A stretch of 64,000 nt of DNA from COE1 sp963596435 (GTDB taxonomy: Bacteria > Bacillota > Clostridia > Lachnospirales > Lachnospiraceae): positions 58,616 to 122,615 of the forward strand of contig CAVBMG010000002.1 of the NCBI GenBank assembly GCA_963596435.1. The letters are read 5' to 3'. The position numbers were made by a program, and so were the translations under genes. Positions within the stretch are counted from its first letter, which is position 1; every line of letters begins with the position of its first letter. The notes under the pieces are model-generated. The model was not told the DNA's origin, did not search any database, and saw only the letters and a list, made by a program, of their open reading frames with translations. Positions 51,821 through 61,286 of the stretch are shown in pieces.

Positions 51821-52936
51821 ATGGCATATAATATAGAAGAAACACAGGACATCCCCTATGCTGCATGGCTGGATTCCATTCCAGGATTTGGAAGAAGCAG
51901 GTGTTACCAGCTTGTAGAAACAGCAGGTTCTGCCAGAAATGCATACGAGATGCCGGATTCGGATATTGCCTTTTTACTGGGTGCAAAAGCACTGGCAGTA
52001 TGGCAGCAGCACAGGAAACTGAAAGAACCGAAGGCATTATATGAGACATACCTGCATCAGGGAATCTCTTATGCATATTATAAAAGCAAGGAGTATCCAC
52101 AGAAACTGCGAAATATTCCAGATCCGCCTTTTGGCATTTATTATAAAGGAAGTCTTCCTGATCCGGCACATCCTGCGGTAGCAATGATCGGAGCCAGAAG
52201 ATATAGCGACTATGGCAGGAGTATGGCAGAATTATTTGCCAGAAGATTTGGACAGGCTGGCATTACTGTAATCAGTGGCATGGCGATGGGAATTGATGGT
52301 ATCAGTCAGAGGGCAGCAATTAATGCCGGAGGAATATCCTACGGAGTATTGGGATGTGGCGCAGATGTAATTTATCCGGAGTCTAACAGCAGGTTATATT
52401 ATGACCTCATAGAAAAAGGTGGAATCCTGTCAGAGTATCAGCCCGCAACACCTCCCAGGGCAGGACTTTTCCCACAAAGAAACCGTATCATCAGCGCCCT
52501 TGCCGATGTGGTACTTGTAGTAGAAGCCAGACACAAAAGCGGCACACTGATTACTGTGGATATGGCGCTGGAACAGGGGAAGGAAGTGTATGTGATTCCT
52601 GGAAGATGTACGGATCAACTAAGCCTGGGATGCAACCAGCTGTTAAGACAGGGAGCGCTGGCAGCAACAAGTCCGGAGGACATTATGAAAGATATGGGAT
52701 GGCAGCAGGAGGCTATGATAACAGAGCCTGTTAAAAGAAGACAGATAACAGAGCTTGCACAACACATACTGGCTGTGCTGGATGTCCTTCCCTGCACCAG
52801 TGAGGATATTGTTTCTGCCCTGGCAGGGCGGCAGTATGGATACTCTGTACCACAGATATATAAAGGAATTACAGAGCTTGAACTTGCAGGACTGGCGAAG
52901 AGGTCGTCAGGTCTGCTTAGAAAGACTGAATTGTAG
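51821..52936 (+). CDS. dprA: DNA-processing protein DprA
   Basis: A 371-aa ssDNA-binding protein that loads RecA during transformation. N-terminal SAM-like region, Rossmann fold with MIGARRYSDYGRSM, VISGMAMGIDGISQRAA, GGILSEYQP and FPQRNRIISALADVVLVVEA, then a C-terminal winged-helix (about 305-371). ATG 51821 (GGAGG upstream at 51806-51810) is used; a longer frame from 51728 reads back into comM. TopA follows about 110 bases on. Confidence 0.95.
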   Translation: MAYNIEETQDIPYAAWLDSIPGFGRSRCYQLVETAGSARNAYEMPDSDIAFLLGAKALAVWQQHRKLKEPKALYETYLHQGISYAYYKSKEYPQKLRNIPDPPFGIYYKGSLPDPAHPAVAMIGARRYSDYGRSMAELFARRFGQAGITVISGMAMGIDGISQRAAINAGGISYGVLGCGADVIYPESNSRLYYDLIEKGGILSEYQPATPPRAGLFPQRNRIISALADVVLVVEARHKSGTLITVDMALEQGKEVYVIPGRCTDQLSLGCNQLLRQGALAATSPEDIMKDMGWQQEAMITEPVKRRQITELAQHILAVLDVLPCTSEDIVSALAGRQYGYSVPQIYKGITELELAGLAKRSSGLLRKTEL

Positions 52937-52963
52937 TTTATTCGTGAAATTTACTAATTTTAC

Positions 52964-52992
52964 TTGCAACACCGCATAATATGGTGTATAGT
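52964..52992 (+). promoter_or_regulatory. Promoter of topA
   Basis: TTGCAA (52964-52969), 17-base spacer, TATAGT (52987-52992). The spacer holds small inverted repeats ACACC/GGTGT. Confidence 0.65.
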
Positions 52993-53043
52993 GGTTCACG
53001 ATTACAAAAAATCATCAAATTGTATGTGATAAGGGGTAACTTT

Positions 53044-55125
53044 ATGGCAAAGTATTTAGTGATAGTGGAGTCACCGGCGAAAGTTAAGACAATCAAAAAG
53101 TTCCTTGGTAGTAATTATGAAGTGCTGGCAAGTAATGGACATGTACGTGATTTACCAAAGAGTCAGTTAGGTATTGATGTTGAACATGATTATGAACCCA
53201 AGTATATTACTATCAGAGGTAAAGGTGATATCCTGGCGAAACTTCGTAAAGAAGTGAAAAAGGCGGAAAAAGTCTATCTCGCAACTGACCCTGACCGTGA
53301 GGGGGAAGCAATATCCTGGCATTTGTATATAGCACTAAAGCTTGCAGACAAGAAGGTTTACCGAATTACATTTAATGAAATAACCAAGAATGCGGTAAAA
53401 GAATCTCTNNNNNNNNNNNNNNNNNNNNNNNNNNNNNNNNNNNNNNNNNNNNNNNNNNNNNNNNNNNNNNNNNNNNNNNNNNNNNNNNNNNNNNNNNNNN
53501 NNNNNNNNNNNNNNNNNNNNNNNNNNNNNNNNNNNNNNNNNNNNNNNNNNNNNNNNNNNNNNNNNNNNNNNNNNNNNNNNNNNNNNNNNNNNNNNNNNNN
53601 NNNNNNNNNNNNNNNNNNNNNNNNNNNNNNNNNNNNNNNNNNNNNNNNNNNNNNNNNNNNNNNNNNNNNNNNNNNNNNNNNNNNNNNNNNNNNNNNNNNC
53701 ATATCTTCAGAAGAGGAATTAAACAAAATTCTCAAGGATCTGAAGGACGCTGATTTCAAGGTAACAGATGTTAAAAAGGGTGAAAGAATCAAGAAAGCAC
53801 CGCTTCCTTTCACAACGTCCACTTTACAGCAGGAGGCAAGTAAGGTATTGAACTTCTCTACACAGAAGACAATGAGACTGGCACAGCAGCTGTATGAAGG
53901 TGTTGAACTGAAAGATGCGGGAACAGTAGGTATTATTACCTATTTACGTACTGACTCTACCAGAGTAGCAGAAGAAGCTGTAGCTATGGCAAGAGATTAT
54001 ATCACTGAGACTTATGGCAGTGAGTATGCAGCACAGGATACAGCGGAGAAGAAGAATGGACAGAAGATTCAGGATGCACATGAAGCCATCCGTCCTACCA
54101 ATATCCGTTATACACCAGCTGAACTCAAGGATTCACTCAGTCGTGACCAGTTCAGACTTTACCAGCTGATCTGGAAGCGTTTCACAGCCAGCAGAATGAG
54201 TAATGCCAGATATGAAACGACCTCAGTGAAGATTGATGCTGGGAATCATCGTTTTACAGTTGCAGCATCGAAGCTTGCTTATGATGGATTCATGAGCGTA
54301 TATCGCGATGATGAGGATGAAAAACAGGAATCCAACACACTGGTAAAGGACATTATGAAGGATACACAGCTGAAGCTGTCTGAGTTTGAACCCAAGCAGC
54401 ATTTCACACAGCCACCTGCACATTATACAGAGGCTTCTCTGGTACGTGCGCTTGAAGAACTTGGAATTGGACGTCCAAGTACTTATGCACCTACAATTAC
54501 AACAATTCTGGCAAGACGTTATGTTGTGAAGGAAGATAAGAACCTCTATGTGTCTGAGCTGGGCGAAGTAGTGAACAATATGATGAAGGATGCATTCCCT
54601 TCTATTGTAGATGTGAATTTCACTGCGAATCTGGAGACTTTACTGGATAAGGTTGAAGAAGGTGTTATTGACTGGAAGACAGTAGTGTCCAACTTCTATC
54701 CTGATCTGGACGAGGCAGTAAATAAGGCTGAGAAAGAACTGGCAGAGATTAAGATTGCAGATGAAGAATCAGATGAAATCTGTGATGTATGCGGTAGACG
54801 TATGGTAATCAAATACGGACCGCATGGTAAGTTTCTGGCGTGTCCGGGATTCCCGGAATGCCGTAATACCAAACCATATTTTGAAAAGATCGGTGTGGCA
54901 TGCCCCAAGTGTGGTAAGGACATTGTTGTCCGTAAGACGAAAAAAGGCAGAAAATACTATGGATGTGAGAACAATCCTGATTGTGATTTTATGGTATGGC
55001 AGAGACCGTCAAATGAAAAATGTGAACGGTGTGGCAGTATCATGCTGATTAAAGGTAATAAGCTGGTATGTGCCAATGAATCCTGCGGTTTTGTAAAAAA
55101 TCGCGTAGAACAGGAATCAAAATAG
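53044..55125 (+). CDS. topA: DNA topoisomerase I (with assembly gap)
   Basis: A 693-aa type IA topoisomerase relaxing negative supercoils. TOPRIM domain (YLVIVESPAKVKTIKKFLG, ATDPDREGEAISWHL), then an unknown stretch of 97 codons covered by Ns, then the active-site tyrosine in GIITYLRTDSTRV and EAIRPTN. Three C-terminal zinc ribbons: CDVCGRR...C, CPKCGKD...C and CERCGSI...C. The gap holds the frame and its size fits the missing family segment (expected about 100 residues), so the gene is probably intact. ATG 53044 follows AAGGGGT; a longer frame to 52981 is not supported. Confidence 0.94.
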   Translation: MAKYLVIVESPAKVKTIKKFLGSNYEVLASNGHVRDLPKSQLGIDVEHDYEPKYITIRGKGDILAKLRKEVKKAEKVYLATDPDREGEAISWHLYIALKLADKKVYRITFNEITKNAVKESXXXXXXXXXXXXXXXXXXXXXXXXXXXXXXXXXXXXXXXXXXXXXXXXXXXXXXXXXXXXXXXXXXXXXXXXXXXXXXXXXXXXXXXXXXXXXXXXXXISSEEELNKILKDLKDADFKVTDVKKGERIKKAPLPFTTSTLQQEASKVLNFSTQKTMRLAQQLYEGVELKDAGTVGIITYLRTDSTRVAEEAVAMARDYITETYGSEYAAQDTAEKKNGQKIQDAHEAIRPTNIRYTPAELKDSLSRDQFRLYQLIWKRFTASRMSNARYETTSVKIDAGNHRFTVAASKLAYDGFMSVYRDDEDEKQESNTLVKDIMKDTQLKLSEFEPKQHFTQPPAHYTEASLVRALEELGIGRPSTYAPTITTILARRYVVKEDKNLYVSELGEVVNNMMKDAFPSIVDVNFTANLETLLDKVEEGVIDWKTVVSNFYPDLDEAVNKAEKELAEIKIADEESDEICDVCGRRMVIKYGPHGKFLACPGFPECRNTKPYFEKIGVACPKCGKDIVVRKTKKGRKYYGCENNPDCDFMVWQRPSNEKCERCGSIMLIKGNKLVCANESCGFVKNRVEQESK
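53409..53699. other. Assembly gap (291 Ns)
   Basis: All bases are N. The reading frame of topA is kept across it (291 = 97 x 3), which suits a gap of correctly estimated length, but content is unknown. Confidence 0.99.
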
Positions 55126-55215
55126 GAAAGAATTTATGCAATTTCCAAAACAACTCAAAAAAAATATGCAATTCTGTTAAAATATGGAGTAAACTTGAAA
55201 TATCTTTGGTGACTA

Positions 55216-55244
55216 TTGAAAAATTAGTAAGCATATGTTAAAAT
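55216..55244 (+). promoter_or_regulatory. Promoter of codY
   Basis: TTGAAA (55216-55221), 17-base spacer, TAAAAT (55239-55244), 61 bases before the codY start. Confidence 0.7.
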
Positions 55245-55305
55245 GCCCAATAGAAGTAATTGCAGAATTGACAGGCGAGTTATTTGGAAAACTTGGAGGT
55301 TTGCT

Positions 55306-56091
55306 ATGAGTAGTGTACAGTTATTAGACAAAACAAGAAAGATTGGAAAACTTTTACACAATAATAATTCCAGCAAAGTTGTATTTAATGATATTTGTAA
55401 AGTAATGAGGGATATCGTAAACTCAAACGTATTGGTAATCAGCAAAAAGGGTAAGGTTCTTGGCGTAGGCACCTGTGAAGGTGTTGAGGAATTAAAGGAA
55501 CTTGTAGAAGATAATGTTGGTGGATTTATTGATCCTATGCTGAATGAAAGACTTCTGGGTGTGCTTTCCACAAAAGAAAACGTAAATCTTGCTACACTGG
55601 GATTTGAGAGTACAGATGTACGTAAGTTCCAGGCAATTATTACTCCGATTGAGATTGCAGGAGAGCGTTTGGGAACATTATTTATTTATAAATGCAATGA
55701 GCAGTATGATATTGATGATATTATTCTGTGTGAATACGGCACTACAGTTGTAGGACTGGAGATGCTTCGTGCAGTCAGCGAAGAGAATGCAGAAGAGAAT
55801 AGAAAGGTAGCTGTTGTAAAGTCTGCTATTTCTACATTGTCTTTCTCAGAGATGGAAGCTATTACACATATTTTCGACGAATTAAACGGTACAGAAGGTA
55901 TTTTAGTAGCCAGCAAGATTGCAGACAGAGTTGGTATTACAAGAAGCGTTATTGTAAATGCTCTTCGTAAATTTGAAAGCGCAGGCGTTATTGAATCACG
56001 TTCTTCAGGTATGAAGGGAACATACATTAAGGTATTAAATGATGTTGTTTTTGAAGAAGTAGAAGCTTTGAAACGTCAGTTAAATAAATAA
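55306..56091 (+). CDS. codY: GTP- and branched-chain amino acid-sensing repressor CodY
   Basis: A 261-aa global nutritional regulator. N-terminal GAF domain begins SVQLLDKTRKIGKLL and holds FNDICKVMRDIVNSNVLVIS; C-terminal winged helix has ASKIADRVGITRSVIVNALRKFESAGVIESRS (read in parts), the CodY DNA-binding motif. ATG 55306 has GGAGGT upstream. TopA-codY-flgB order parallels Bacillus, where CodY also represses motility genes. A candidate CodY box lies in the next promoter. Confidence 0.96.
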   Translation: MSSVQLLDKTRKIGKLLHNNNSSKVVFNDICKVMRDIVNSNVLVISKKGKVLGVGTCEGVEELKELVEDNVGGFIDPMLNERLLGVLSTKENVNLATLGFESTDVRKFQAIITPIEIAGERLGTLFIYKCNEQYDIDDIILCEYGTTVVGLEMLRAVSEENAEENRKVAVVKSAISTLSFSEMEAITHIFDELNGTEGILVASKIADRVGITRSVIVNALRKFESAGVIESRSSGMKGTYIKVLNDVVFEEVEALKRQLNK

Positions 56092-56119
56092 TAAACGGAT
56101 TTATTTAAGTAAACAAAAG

Positions 56120-56158
56120 TCCAATCACTTTGATTACAGAGTGGTTGGATTTTTTTGT
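56120..56158 (+). terminator. Terminator of codY
   Basis: TCCAATCACT (56120-56129) pairs with AGTGGTTGGA (56140-56149), 10 bp with one G-T pair, followed by eight Ts. Confidence 0.9.
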
Positions 56159-56291
56159 GTACATAAATATATGGCAGAAATTATAAAATGTGTGAAATGT
56201 TGGTTTCATATGTGACATTCGGAAAATAATGGCAATTTACATAACACAGAGAAATAGTTTCCATAATATTGCAAAATAATGAAAAATTATC

Positions 56292-56319
56292 TTGAAATTA
56301 TCTGAAAATAATATATAAT
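56292..56319 (+). promoter_or_regulatory. Promoter of the flagellar operon
   Basis: TTGAAA (56292-56297), 16-base spacer, perfect TATAAT (56314-56319), in the 304-base gap between codY and flgB. The rest of the gap holds the codY terminator and AT-rich sequence. Confidence 0.7.
56296..56310 (+). promoter_or_regulatory. Candidate CodY box in the flagellar promoter
   Basis: AATTATCTGAAAATA differs from the CodY consensus AATTTTCWGAAAATT at two of fifteen bases and overlaps the -35 box and spacer. Confidence 0.55.
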
Positions 56320-56394
56320 GAAATAAGAAACAGGATAATTATGTAAATTTAATAATTATTCAAAGCTTTGAATAATGTATTAGGAGGAGTGCAG

Positions 56395-56784
56395 ATGTTT
56401 AGTTCCAATGTATTTGATTACATCAATGTACTGGGGTCAACAGCAGACGCTGCGGCAACGAGACATGATATTATCTCGAATAACATAGCGAATGTAAATA
56501 CTCCAGGTTACAAAAGAAAAGACATCCGTTTCGAAACTGAATTAAAGCATGCTTTTGCACATTCAGATAAGGATTCAGTGGATGCCAGAGTGAAGAATCT
56601 TGATCTTGAAGCTCTGACACCGGAGACTTATACAGACTATGCTGAGCTTTCTTACCGCTATGATGGCAATAATGTAGATATTGATACGGAGAATGCCATA
56701 CTTGCCAAAAATGAGATCAAGTATAACGGTATCATCGACAGCATTAACAAGGATTTCTCTAATCTGAAGCTTGTAATGAAGTAA
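56395..56784 (+). CDS. flgB: Flagellar basal-body rod protein FlgB
   Basis: A 129-aa proximal rod subunit, exported by the flagellar type III system. The rod-protein N-terminal motif is ATRHDIISNNIANVNTPGYKRKDI, and the C-terminal NNVDIDTENAILAKNEIKYN fits FlgB. ATG 56395 has TAGGAGGAG upstream; the nine-codon extension to 56368 is not supported. First gene of the operon. Confidence 0.95.
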   Translation: MFSSNVFDYINVLGSTADAAATRHDIISNNIANVNTPGYKRKDIRFETELKHAFAHSDKDSVDARVKNLDLEALTPETYTDYAELSYRYDGNNVDIDTENAILAKNEIKYNGIIDSINKDFSNLKLVMK

Positions 56785-56845
56785 TGCGGTATGCCTGATT
56801 CACAAATTGTATGAATTGTATGGGGTCATACAGGAAAGGAGTAAT

Positions 56846-57343
56846 ATGGGAGTATTTGATACTTTTGATATCAATGCATCGGGAATGTCAGCGGAACGGT
56901 ATCGTATGGATATTATTTCACAGAACGTAGCCAATGCAGAGACTACCAGAACAGAAGATGGTACGCCCTATGTGAGAAAAGTAGTTACTTTCCAGGAGAA
57001 ACAGGATACGACTAACAGAAAGTTCTCTCACATGCTGGATACAGCATTCAGCAATCTAAGCGGCAGACCATTGGGATGTACGAATTCAGCAGAGCTTACA
57101 TCTGCTGGAAAAGGCGTAAAAGTAGGTGGTGTCTATGAAGATACATGGACAGAATCTAATATGGTATACGACCCATCACATCCGGATGCGGATGAAAATG
57201 GATATGTGACATATCCAAATGTAAATACCATTACGGAAATGACAAACCTGATTGATGCAAGCAGAGGCTATGATGCAAATGAGACAGCATTTGAAGCCAG
57301 CAAAGCAATTGCACTGAAAGGATTGGCAGGTTTATCACAGTAA
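56846..57343 (+). CDS. flgC: Flagellar basal-body rod protein FlgC
   Basis: A 165-aa proximal rod subunit. N-terminal FDINASGMSAERYRMDIISQNVANAETTRTEDG with typical ALxxQ-like helix and C-terminal VNTITEMTNLIDASRGYDANETAFEASKAIA (read in parts). AAAGGAG precedes ATG 56846. Short gaps to flgB and fliE suggest co-transcription. Confidence 0.95.
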   Translation: MGVFDTFDINASGMSAERYRMDIISQNVANAETTRTEDGTPYVRKVVTFQEKQDTTNRKFSHMLDTAFSNLSGRPLGCTNSAELTSAGKGVKVGGVYEDTWTESNMVYDPSHPDADENGYVTYPNVNTITEMTNLIDASRGYDANETAFEASKAIALKGLAGLSQ

Positions 57344-57357
57344 CGGGGGAATGAGAC

Positions 57358-57693
57358 ATGACAGTAACAGCAGCAAATGATATCGGAAGTCTCTACAATG
57401 TAAGTTCAGATGCAGTGAAGAATATTCTGGCTGGTTCATCTGATACAACACAGGGAGATAACGAGAACATGTTCGGCTCCATTCTGAATGCGGCAATCAG
57501 CAATATCAATGATACGAATAACTGCATTTCAGATTGGGAAAATGAGGAAATGAAATGGGCGATGGGCATTTCAGAGAATACCCACGACCTGACAATTGCA
57601 ATCGGTAAGGCAGAGACAGCATTACAGTATACAGTGGCAGTAAGAGATAAACTTTTATCAGCCTATAATGAAATTATGCAGATACAGATTTAG
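57358..57693 (+). CDS. fliE: Flagellar hook-basal body complex protein FliE
   Basis: A 111-aa adaptor between the MS ring and rod. The C-terminal region WAMGISENTHDLTIAIGKAETALQYTVAVRDKLLSAYNEIM carries the FliE motif (DLTIAIGKAETAL, then AVRDKLLSAYNEIM). The N-terminus is variable. GGGGGAA precedes ATG 57358. Confidence 0.93.
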   Translation: MTVTAANDIGSLYNVSSDAVKNILAGSSDTTQGDNENMFGSILNAAISNINDTNNCISDWENEEMKWAMGISENTHDLTIAIGKAETALQYTVAVRDKLLSAYNEIMQIQI

Positions 57694-57746
57694 CCTCAAA
57701 ATGATGTAAAAGGGATTATGAGGATCGGGAAAAGGAGACACTTGAG

Positions 57747-59360
57747 ATGGTTGACAAGGTGATGGAGATTGCAAAAAAAATCTTAGAAAGGGTTAAAGAA
57801 TGGTGGAATAAATTCAAGCCAAAGCAAAAGACTTTGATCATTTGCGTGGCAGCCGGAGTATTGATCGCAATATCCATTCTGGTAGGCGTGCTTACCAGAA
57901 AACAGTATAAAGAACTGGTGGTATGCGAATCTACAAAGGAAGCTTCAGAGATTAAAGATTTACTGGATGGACAATCATTAGATTATAAAGTATCTGAAGA
58001 TGGATTGTCATTTCAGATTCTGAGTACTCAGGTTTCAGATGCAAATCTTTTGCTGGGAGCAAATAATATTCCAACTTCTTCCTATACACTGGATGATGTA
58101 TTGGATGGCAGCTTTTCTACAACAGAAGCAGATAAGCAGAAACGTTATCGACTGTATCTGGAAAGCCAGATGGAAGATGACCTGGAGAGCTATGCCGCAG
58201 TAGAGACAGCAACTGTTCAGCTTACAATTCCAGAAGACAATGGAACCTTAATTGCGCAGACACAGGAAACCTATGCAAGTGTACTCCTTCAACTTGCCTC
58301 AGATGCAAGTTTCGATGAAGAGAATGCAGCAGCTATGGCAAGATTCGTTGCAACAGGATTGGGAAATGCAACAACTGATAACGTAACAATTACGGATATT
58401 AACGGAAAGATATGGTTTCCGATTGAAGATACATATTCCTCTGTTGACAAGGCAGATACCATGATGATGGTAAAGCAGGAAGCAGAGAGCCTCATCAAGA
58501 AAGAGGTCAGACAGGTTTTATTAGGAACTAACGAGTTCACACAGATTGAAGTAGCAACTAATCTTTCTATGGACTTCTCCAAGAAAGAAGTAGTAGAACA
58601 CAATTACACACCGGCAGATGGACAGGATCAGGGTGTTCTGTCACACGAAGAAGTATATCAGTCAAATGCAACAGATGCATCCGGCGGTGTACCTGGAACA
58701 GATTCCAACTCTGAGACAGATTACATGATAGACAGCTCTACTTCAACTAACTCCAGTACCTATGAGAGAAAAAGTGATTATCTTCCAAACGAGAAGATCA
58801 CAACAACAACAGAGCCTACAGGAACTATCGTTTACACAAACAGCTCAGTATCAGCAGCTATGGTAAGATATAAGATTCTGAGAGAAGAAGATGCACAGCT
58901 GCAGGGATTCCTGGATGGCGTTACCTGGGATGAATACAAGCTTGCCAATGCAGGCAGAACCAAACTGGATGTGGATGCTGATCTGGTAAGTCTCGTTGCA
59001 AATGCAACAGGCATTCCAAGCAAAAACATTACTATTGTGGCATATGAAGAGATGCAGTTCATTGATGCACCTGCAAGCAAGGTTTCTTATAAAGATATCA
59101 TTCAGATCGTATTGATCATTATTATCCTTGGATTACTTGGATTCGTAGTATTTATGAGCCTGAGAACCAAGAGAGAAGTAGAGGAAGAGGAAGAACTCTC
59201 CGTAGAAGATCTGTTGCAGTCTACACAGCAGGAAGAACTCGAAAGCATAGAATCAGAACAGAAGTCTGAAGCAAGAAAGCTGATCGAGAATTTTGTAGAC
59301 GAGAATCCAGAAGCAGTAGCAACCTTGTTACGTAACTGGCTGGAGGAAGATTGGGGGTAA
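57747..59360 (+). CDS. fliF: Flagellar M-ring protein FliF
   Basis: A 537-aa MS-ring protein. Transmembrane segment at about residues 28-47, ring-building motifs (SSTREASEIKDLLDGQ-like N-terminus, LESQMEDDLESYAAVETATVQLTIPE), a Ser/Thr-rich periplasmic loop near 310-345, second membrane segment about 455-473, and the C-terminal FliG-binding acidic tail VATLLRNWLEED. GGAGA is upstream of ATG 57747. FliG follows directly. Confidence 0.95.
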   Translation: MVDKVMEIAKKILERVKEWWNKFKPKQKTLIICVAAGVLIAISILVGVLTRKQYKELVVCESTKEASEIKDLLDGQSLDYKVSEDGLSFQILSTQVSDANLLLGANNIPTSSYTLDDVLDGSFSTTEADKQKRYRLYLESQMEDDLESYAAVETATVQLTIPEDNGTLIAQTQETYASVLLQLASDASFDEENAAAMARFVATGLGNATTDNVTITDINGKIWFPIEDTYSSVDKADTMMMVKQEAESLIKKEVRQVLLGTNEFTQIEVATNLSMDFSKKEVVEHNYTPADGQDQGVLSHEEVYQSNATDASGGVPGTDSNSETDYMIDSSTSTNSSTYERKSDYLPNEKITTTTEPTGTIVYTNSSVSAAMVRYKILREEDAQLQGFLDGVTWDEYKLANAGRTKLDVDADLVSLVANATGIPSKNITIVAYEEMQFIDAPASKVSYKDIIQIVLIIIILGLLGFVVFMSLRTKREVEEEEELSVEDLLQSTQQEELESIESEQKSEARKLIENFVDENPEAVATLLRNWLEEDWG

Positions 59361-59366
59361 TTGGGA

Positions 59367-60383
59367 ATGGCAGAAAAAGAAAAAGAACAGCTTACCGGAA
59401 TCCAGAAAGCAGCAATTCTGTTGATTGCATTAGGACCGGAAAAATCCTCTCTCATATTTAAACATTTAAAAGAAGAAGAAATAGAAGACCTTACACTGGA
59501 AATCGCTAATACAAAGAGCGTATCTCCAGCAATAAAAGAACAGATTATTAATGAATTTTACGAAGTATGCCTTGCACAGCAGTATATTGCAGAAGGCGGT
59601 ATTGGATACGCCAAGGAACTTTTGGAAAAGGCACTTGGTCAGGAAAAGGCAATGGATGTTATTGGCAAGCTGACAGCATCCTTACAGGTTAAGCCTTTTG
59701 AATTTGTTAAGAAAACGGATGCTTCTCAGTTATTGAACTTCATTCAGGATGAGCATCCACAGACAATTGCTTTGATTTTATCGTATCTGTCTTCAAGTCA
59801 GGCTGCGACAATCCTCGCAGCCCTGACTCCCGAAAAACAGGCAGATGTTGCAAGAAGAATCGCTACAATGGACAGAACCAGCCCAGATGTAATCAAGGAA
59901 GTAGAGCGAGTATTGGAATCCAAGCTCTCATCTTTAGTAAACCAGGATTACACAATTATCGGCGGTGTCGATGCAGTAGTCGATATCTTGAATACAGTAG
60001 ACAGAGGAACAGAGAAACATATCATGGAGACTCTCGAAATCGAAGAGCCAGAACTTGCAGACGAAATCAGAAAGAAGATGTTCGTATTCGAGGATATCTT
60101 GCTGCTTGATGACAGAGCAATTCAGAGAGTACTTAGAGATGTTGATAACAATGATCTGGCAATCGCACTCAAGAGCTCTAATGAAGAGGTACAGGCAGCT
60201 ATCTTTAACAATATGTCCAAGCGTCTGGCAGAAATGATTAAGGAAGACATGGAATTCATGGGACCTGTTCGTATGAAGGATGTTGAAGAAGCACAGCAGA
60301 AGATCGTTAATATTATCAGAAAACTGGAAGACTCTGCAGAGATTGTAATCTCCAGAGGTGGAGGTGACGAGATCGTTGTCTAA
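59367..60383 (+). CDS. fliG: Flagellar motor switch protein FliG
   Basis: A 338-aa rotor protein. FliG N-domain (AAILLIALGPEKSSLIFKHL), middle domain (EHPQTIALILSYLSSSQAA) and C-domain with torque helix (FEDILLLDDRAIQRVLRDVDNNDLAIALK). ATG 59367 lies six bases after the fliF stop; GGGGG at 59353-59357 lies upstream. A TTG two codons earlier is less likely. FliH overlaps its end. Confidence 0.96.
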   Translation: MAEKEKEQLTGIQKAAILLIALGPEKSSLIFKHLKEEEIEDLTLEIANTKSVSPAIKEQIINEFYEVCLAQQYIAEGGIGYAKELLEKALGQEKAMDVIGKLTASLQVKPFEFVKKTDASQLLNFIQDEHPQTIALILSYLSSSQAATILAALTPEKQADVARRIATMDRTSPDVIKEVERVLESKLSSLVNQDYTIIGGVDAVVDILNTVDRGTEKHIMETLEIEEPELADEIRKKMFVFEDILLLDDRAIQRVLRDVDNNDLAIALKSSNEEVQAAIFNNMSKRLAEMIKEDMEFMGPVRMKDVEEAQQKIVNIIRKLEDSAEIVISRGGGDEIVV

Positions 60384-61278
60384 AAGTGGTGTATTAAAAT
60401 CAAACTGGGTCTATGTCAATCCTACGGAGACCAGAGTTATTGATACCAATGCCATGGTGGAAAGTAAGCTGAAAGAATTATCTGAGAAACTGGCAGCGCA
60501 GACCAGAACAGATGACGAATTCGCAGATGGCTTTACACAGGGAATTGATGCAAAACAGGTCGCAGAGCTTGTAGGAGAAGATAATCAGATCATAGGTGGA
60601 AGCGCTCCTGCAGAACCCCAGGGACCTACGCAGGAAGAATTAATGCAACAGGCTGCTGCTGAAATAGAGAATATGAAGCAGCAGGCGATTGCTGAAATTC
60701 AGAATGCCAGACAGCAGGCTGTAGAAGAGGGCAGACAACAGGGATATCAGGAAGGACTTGAACAGGGACATCAGGATGGCTATGCCCAGGGACATCAGGA
60801 AGGACTTGACAGTGTAGCACAGCAGCAGGCAACATTAAATTCAGAATATGAAGCGAAAGCTGCTCAACTGGAAGAGGAATATTGCAGTAAAGTAAAAGAG
60901 CTGGAACCCAAATTCATAGACACTCTTACAGATATTTATGAACATATCTTCCAGATCAGTTTGAAGAATTCCAGAGAACTGGTCGTACATTTACTTGCAA
61001 ATACCATGAGGAACCTGGAAGGCGGTAATGGCTATCTTATTCATGTATCCAAAGATGATTATCCATTTGTCAGCATGCAGAAGAAAGAACTGGTGAAAGG
61101 AACCAGCATTGATCCTGAAGATATGGATATTATTGAAGATGCTACGCTGGATCGAAGCGAATGTATGATAGAGACAGGAAATGGTGTCTTTGACTGTAGT
61201 CTTGGTACACAATTGGAAGCTCTTAATGAAGAATTGAGGTTGCTGGCATATGAACCGTCAACAACAGATAAAGGATAG
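60376..61278 (+). CDS. fliH: Flagellar assembly protein FliH
   Basis: A 300-aa regulator of FliI. The middle part has the GxxxG-type repeats QGYQEGLEQGHQDGYAQG and HQEGL, typical of FliH, after a Gln/Ala-rich coiled coil. The C-terminal domain follows from about residue 180. TTG 60376 is preferred: GGAGGTGA is eight bases upstream and the overlap with fliG is eight bases. A GTG at 60358 would hide that site. Adjacent fliI supports the call. Confidence 0.92.
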   Translation: MSKSGVLKSNWVYVNPTETRVIDTNAMVESKLKELSEKLAAQTRTDDEFADGFTQGIDAKQVAELVGEDNQIIGGSAPAEPQGPTQEELMQQAAAEIENMKQQAIAEIQNARQQAVEEGRQQGYQEGLEQGHQDGYAQGHQEGLDSVAQQQATLNSEYEAKAAQLEEEYCSKVKELEPKFIDTLTDIYEHIFQISLKNSRELVVHLLANTMRNLEGGNGYLIHVSKDDYPFVSMQKKELVKGTSIDPEDMDIIEDATLDRSECMIETGNGVFDCSLGTQLEALNEELRLLAYEPSTTDKG

Positions 61279-61286
61279 AAATAAGT

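Noticed and set aside
53358..53822. Minus-strand frame over the N run
   Set aside because: Its length comes mainly from unknown bases; the plus-strand topA frame is well supported.
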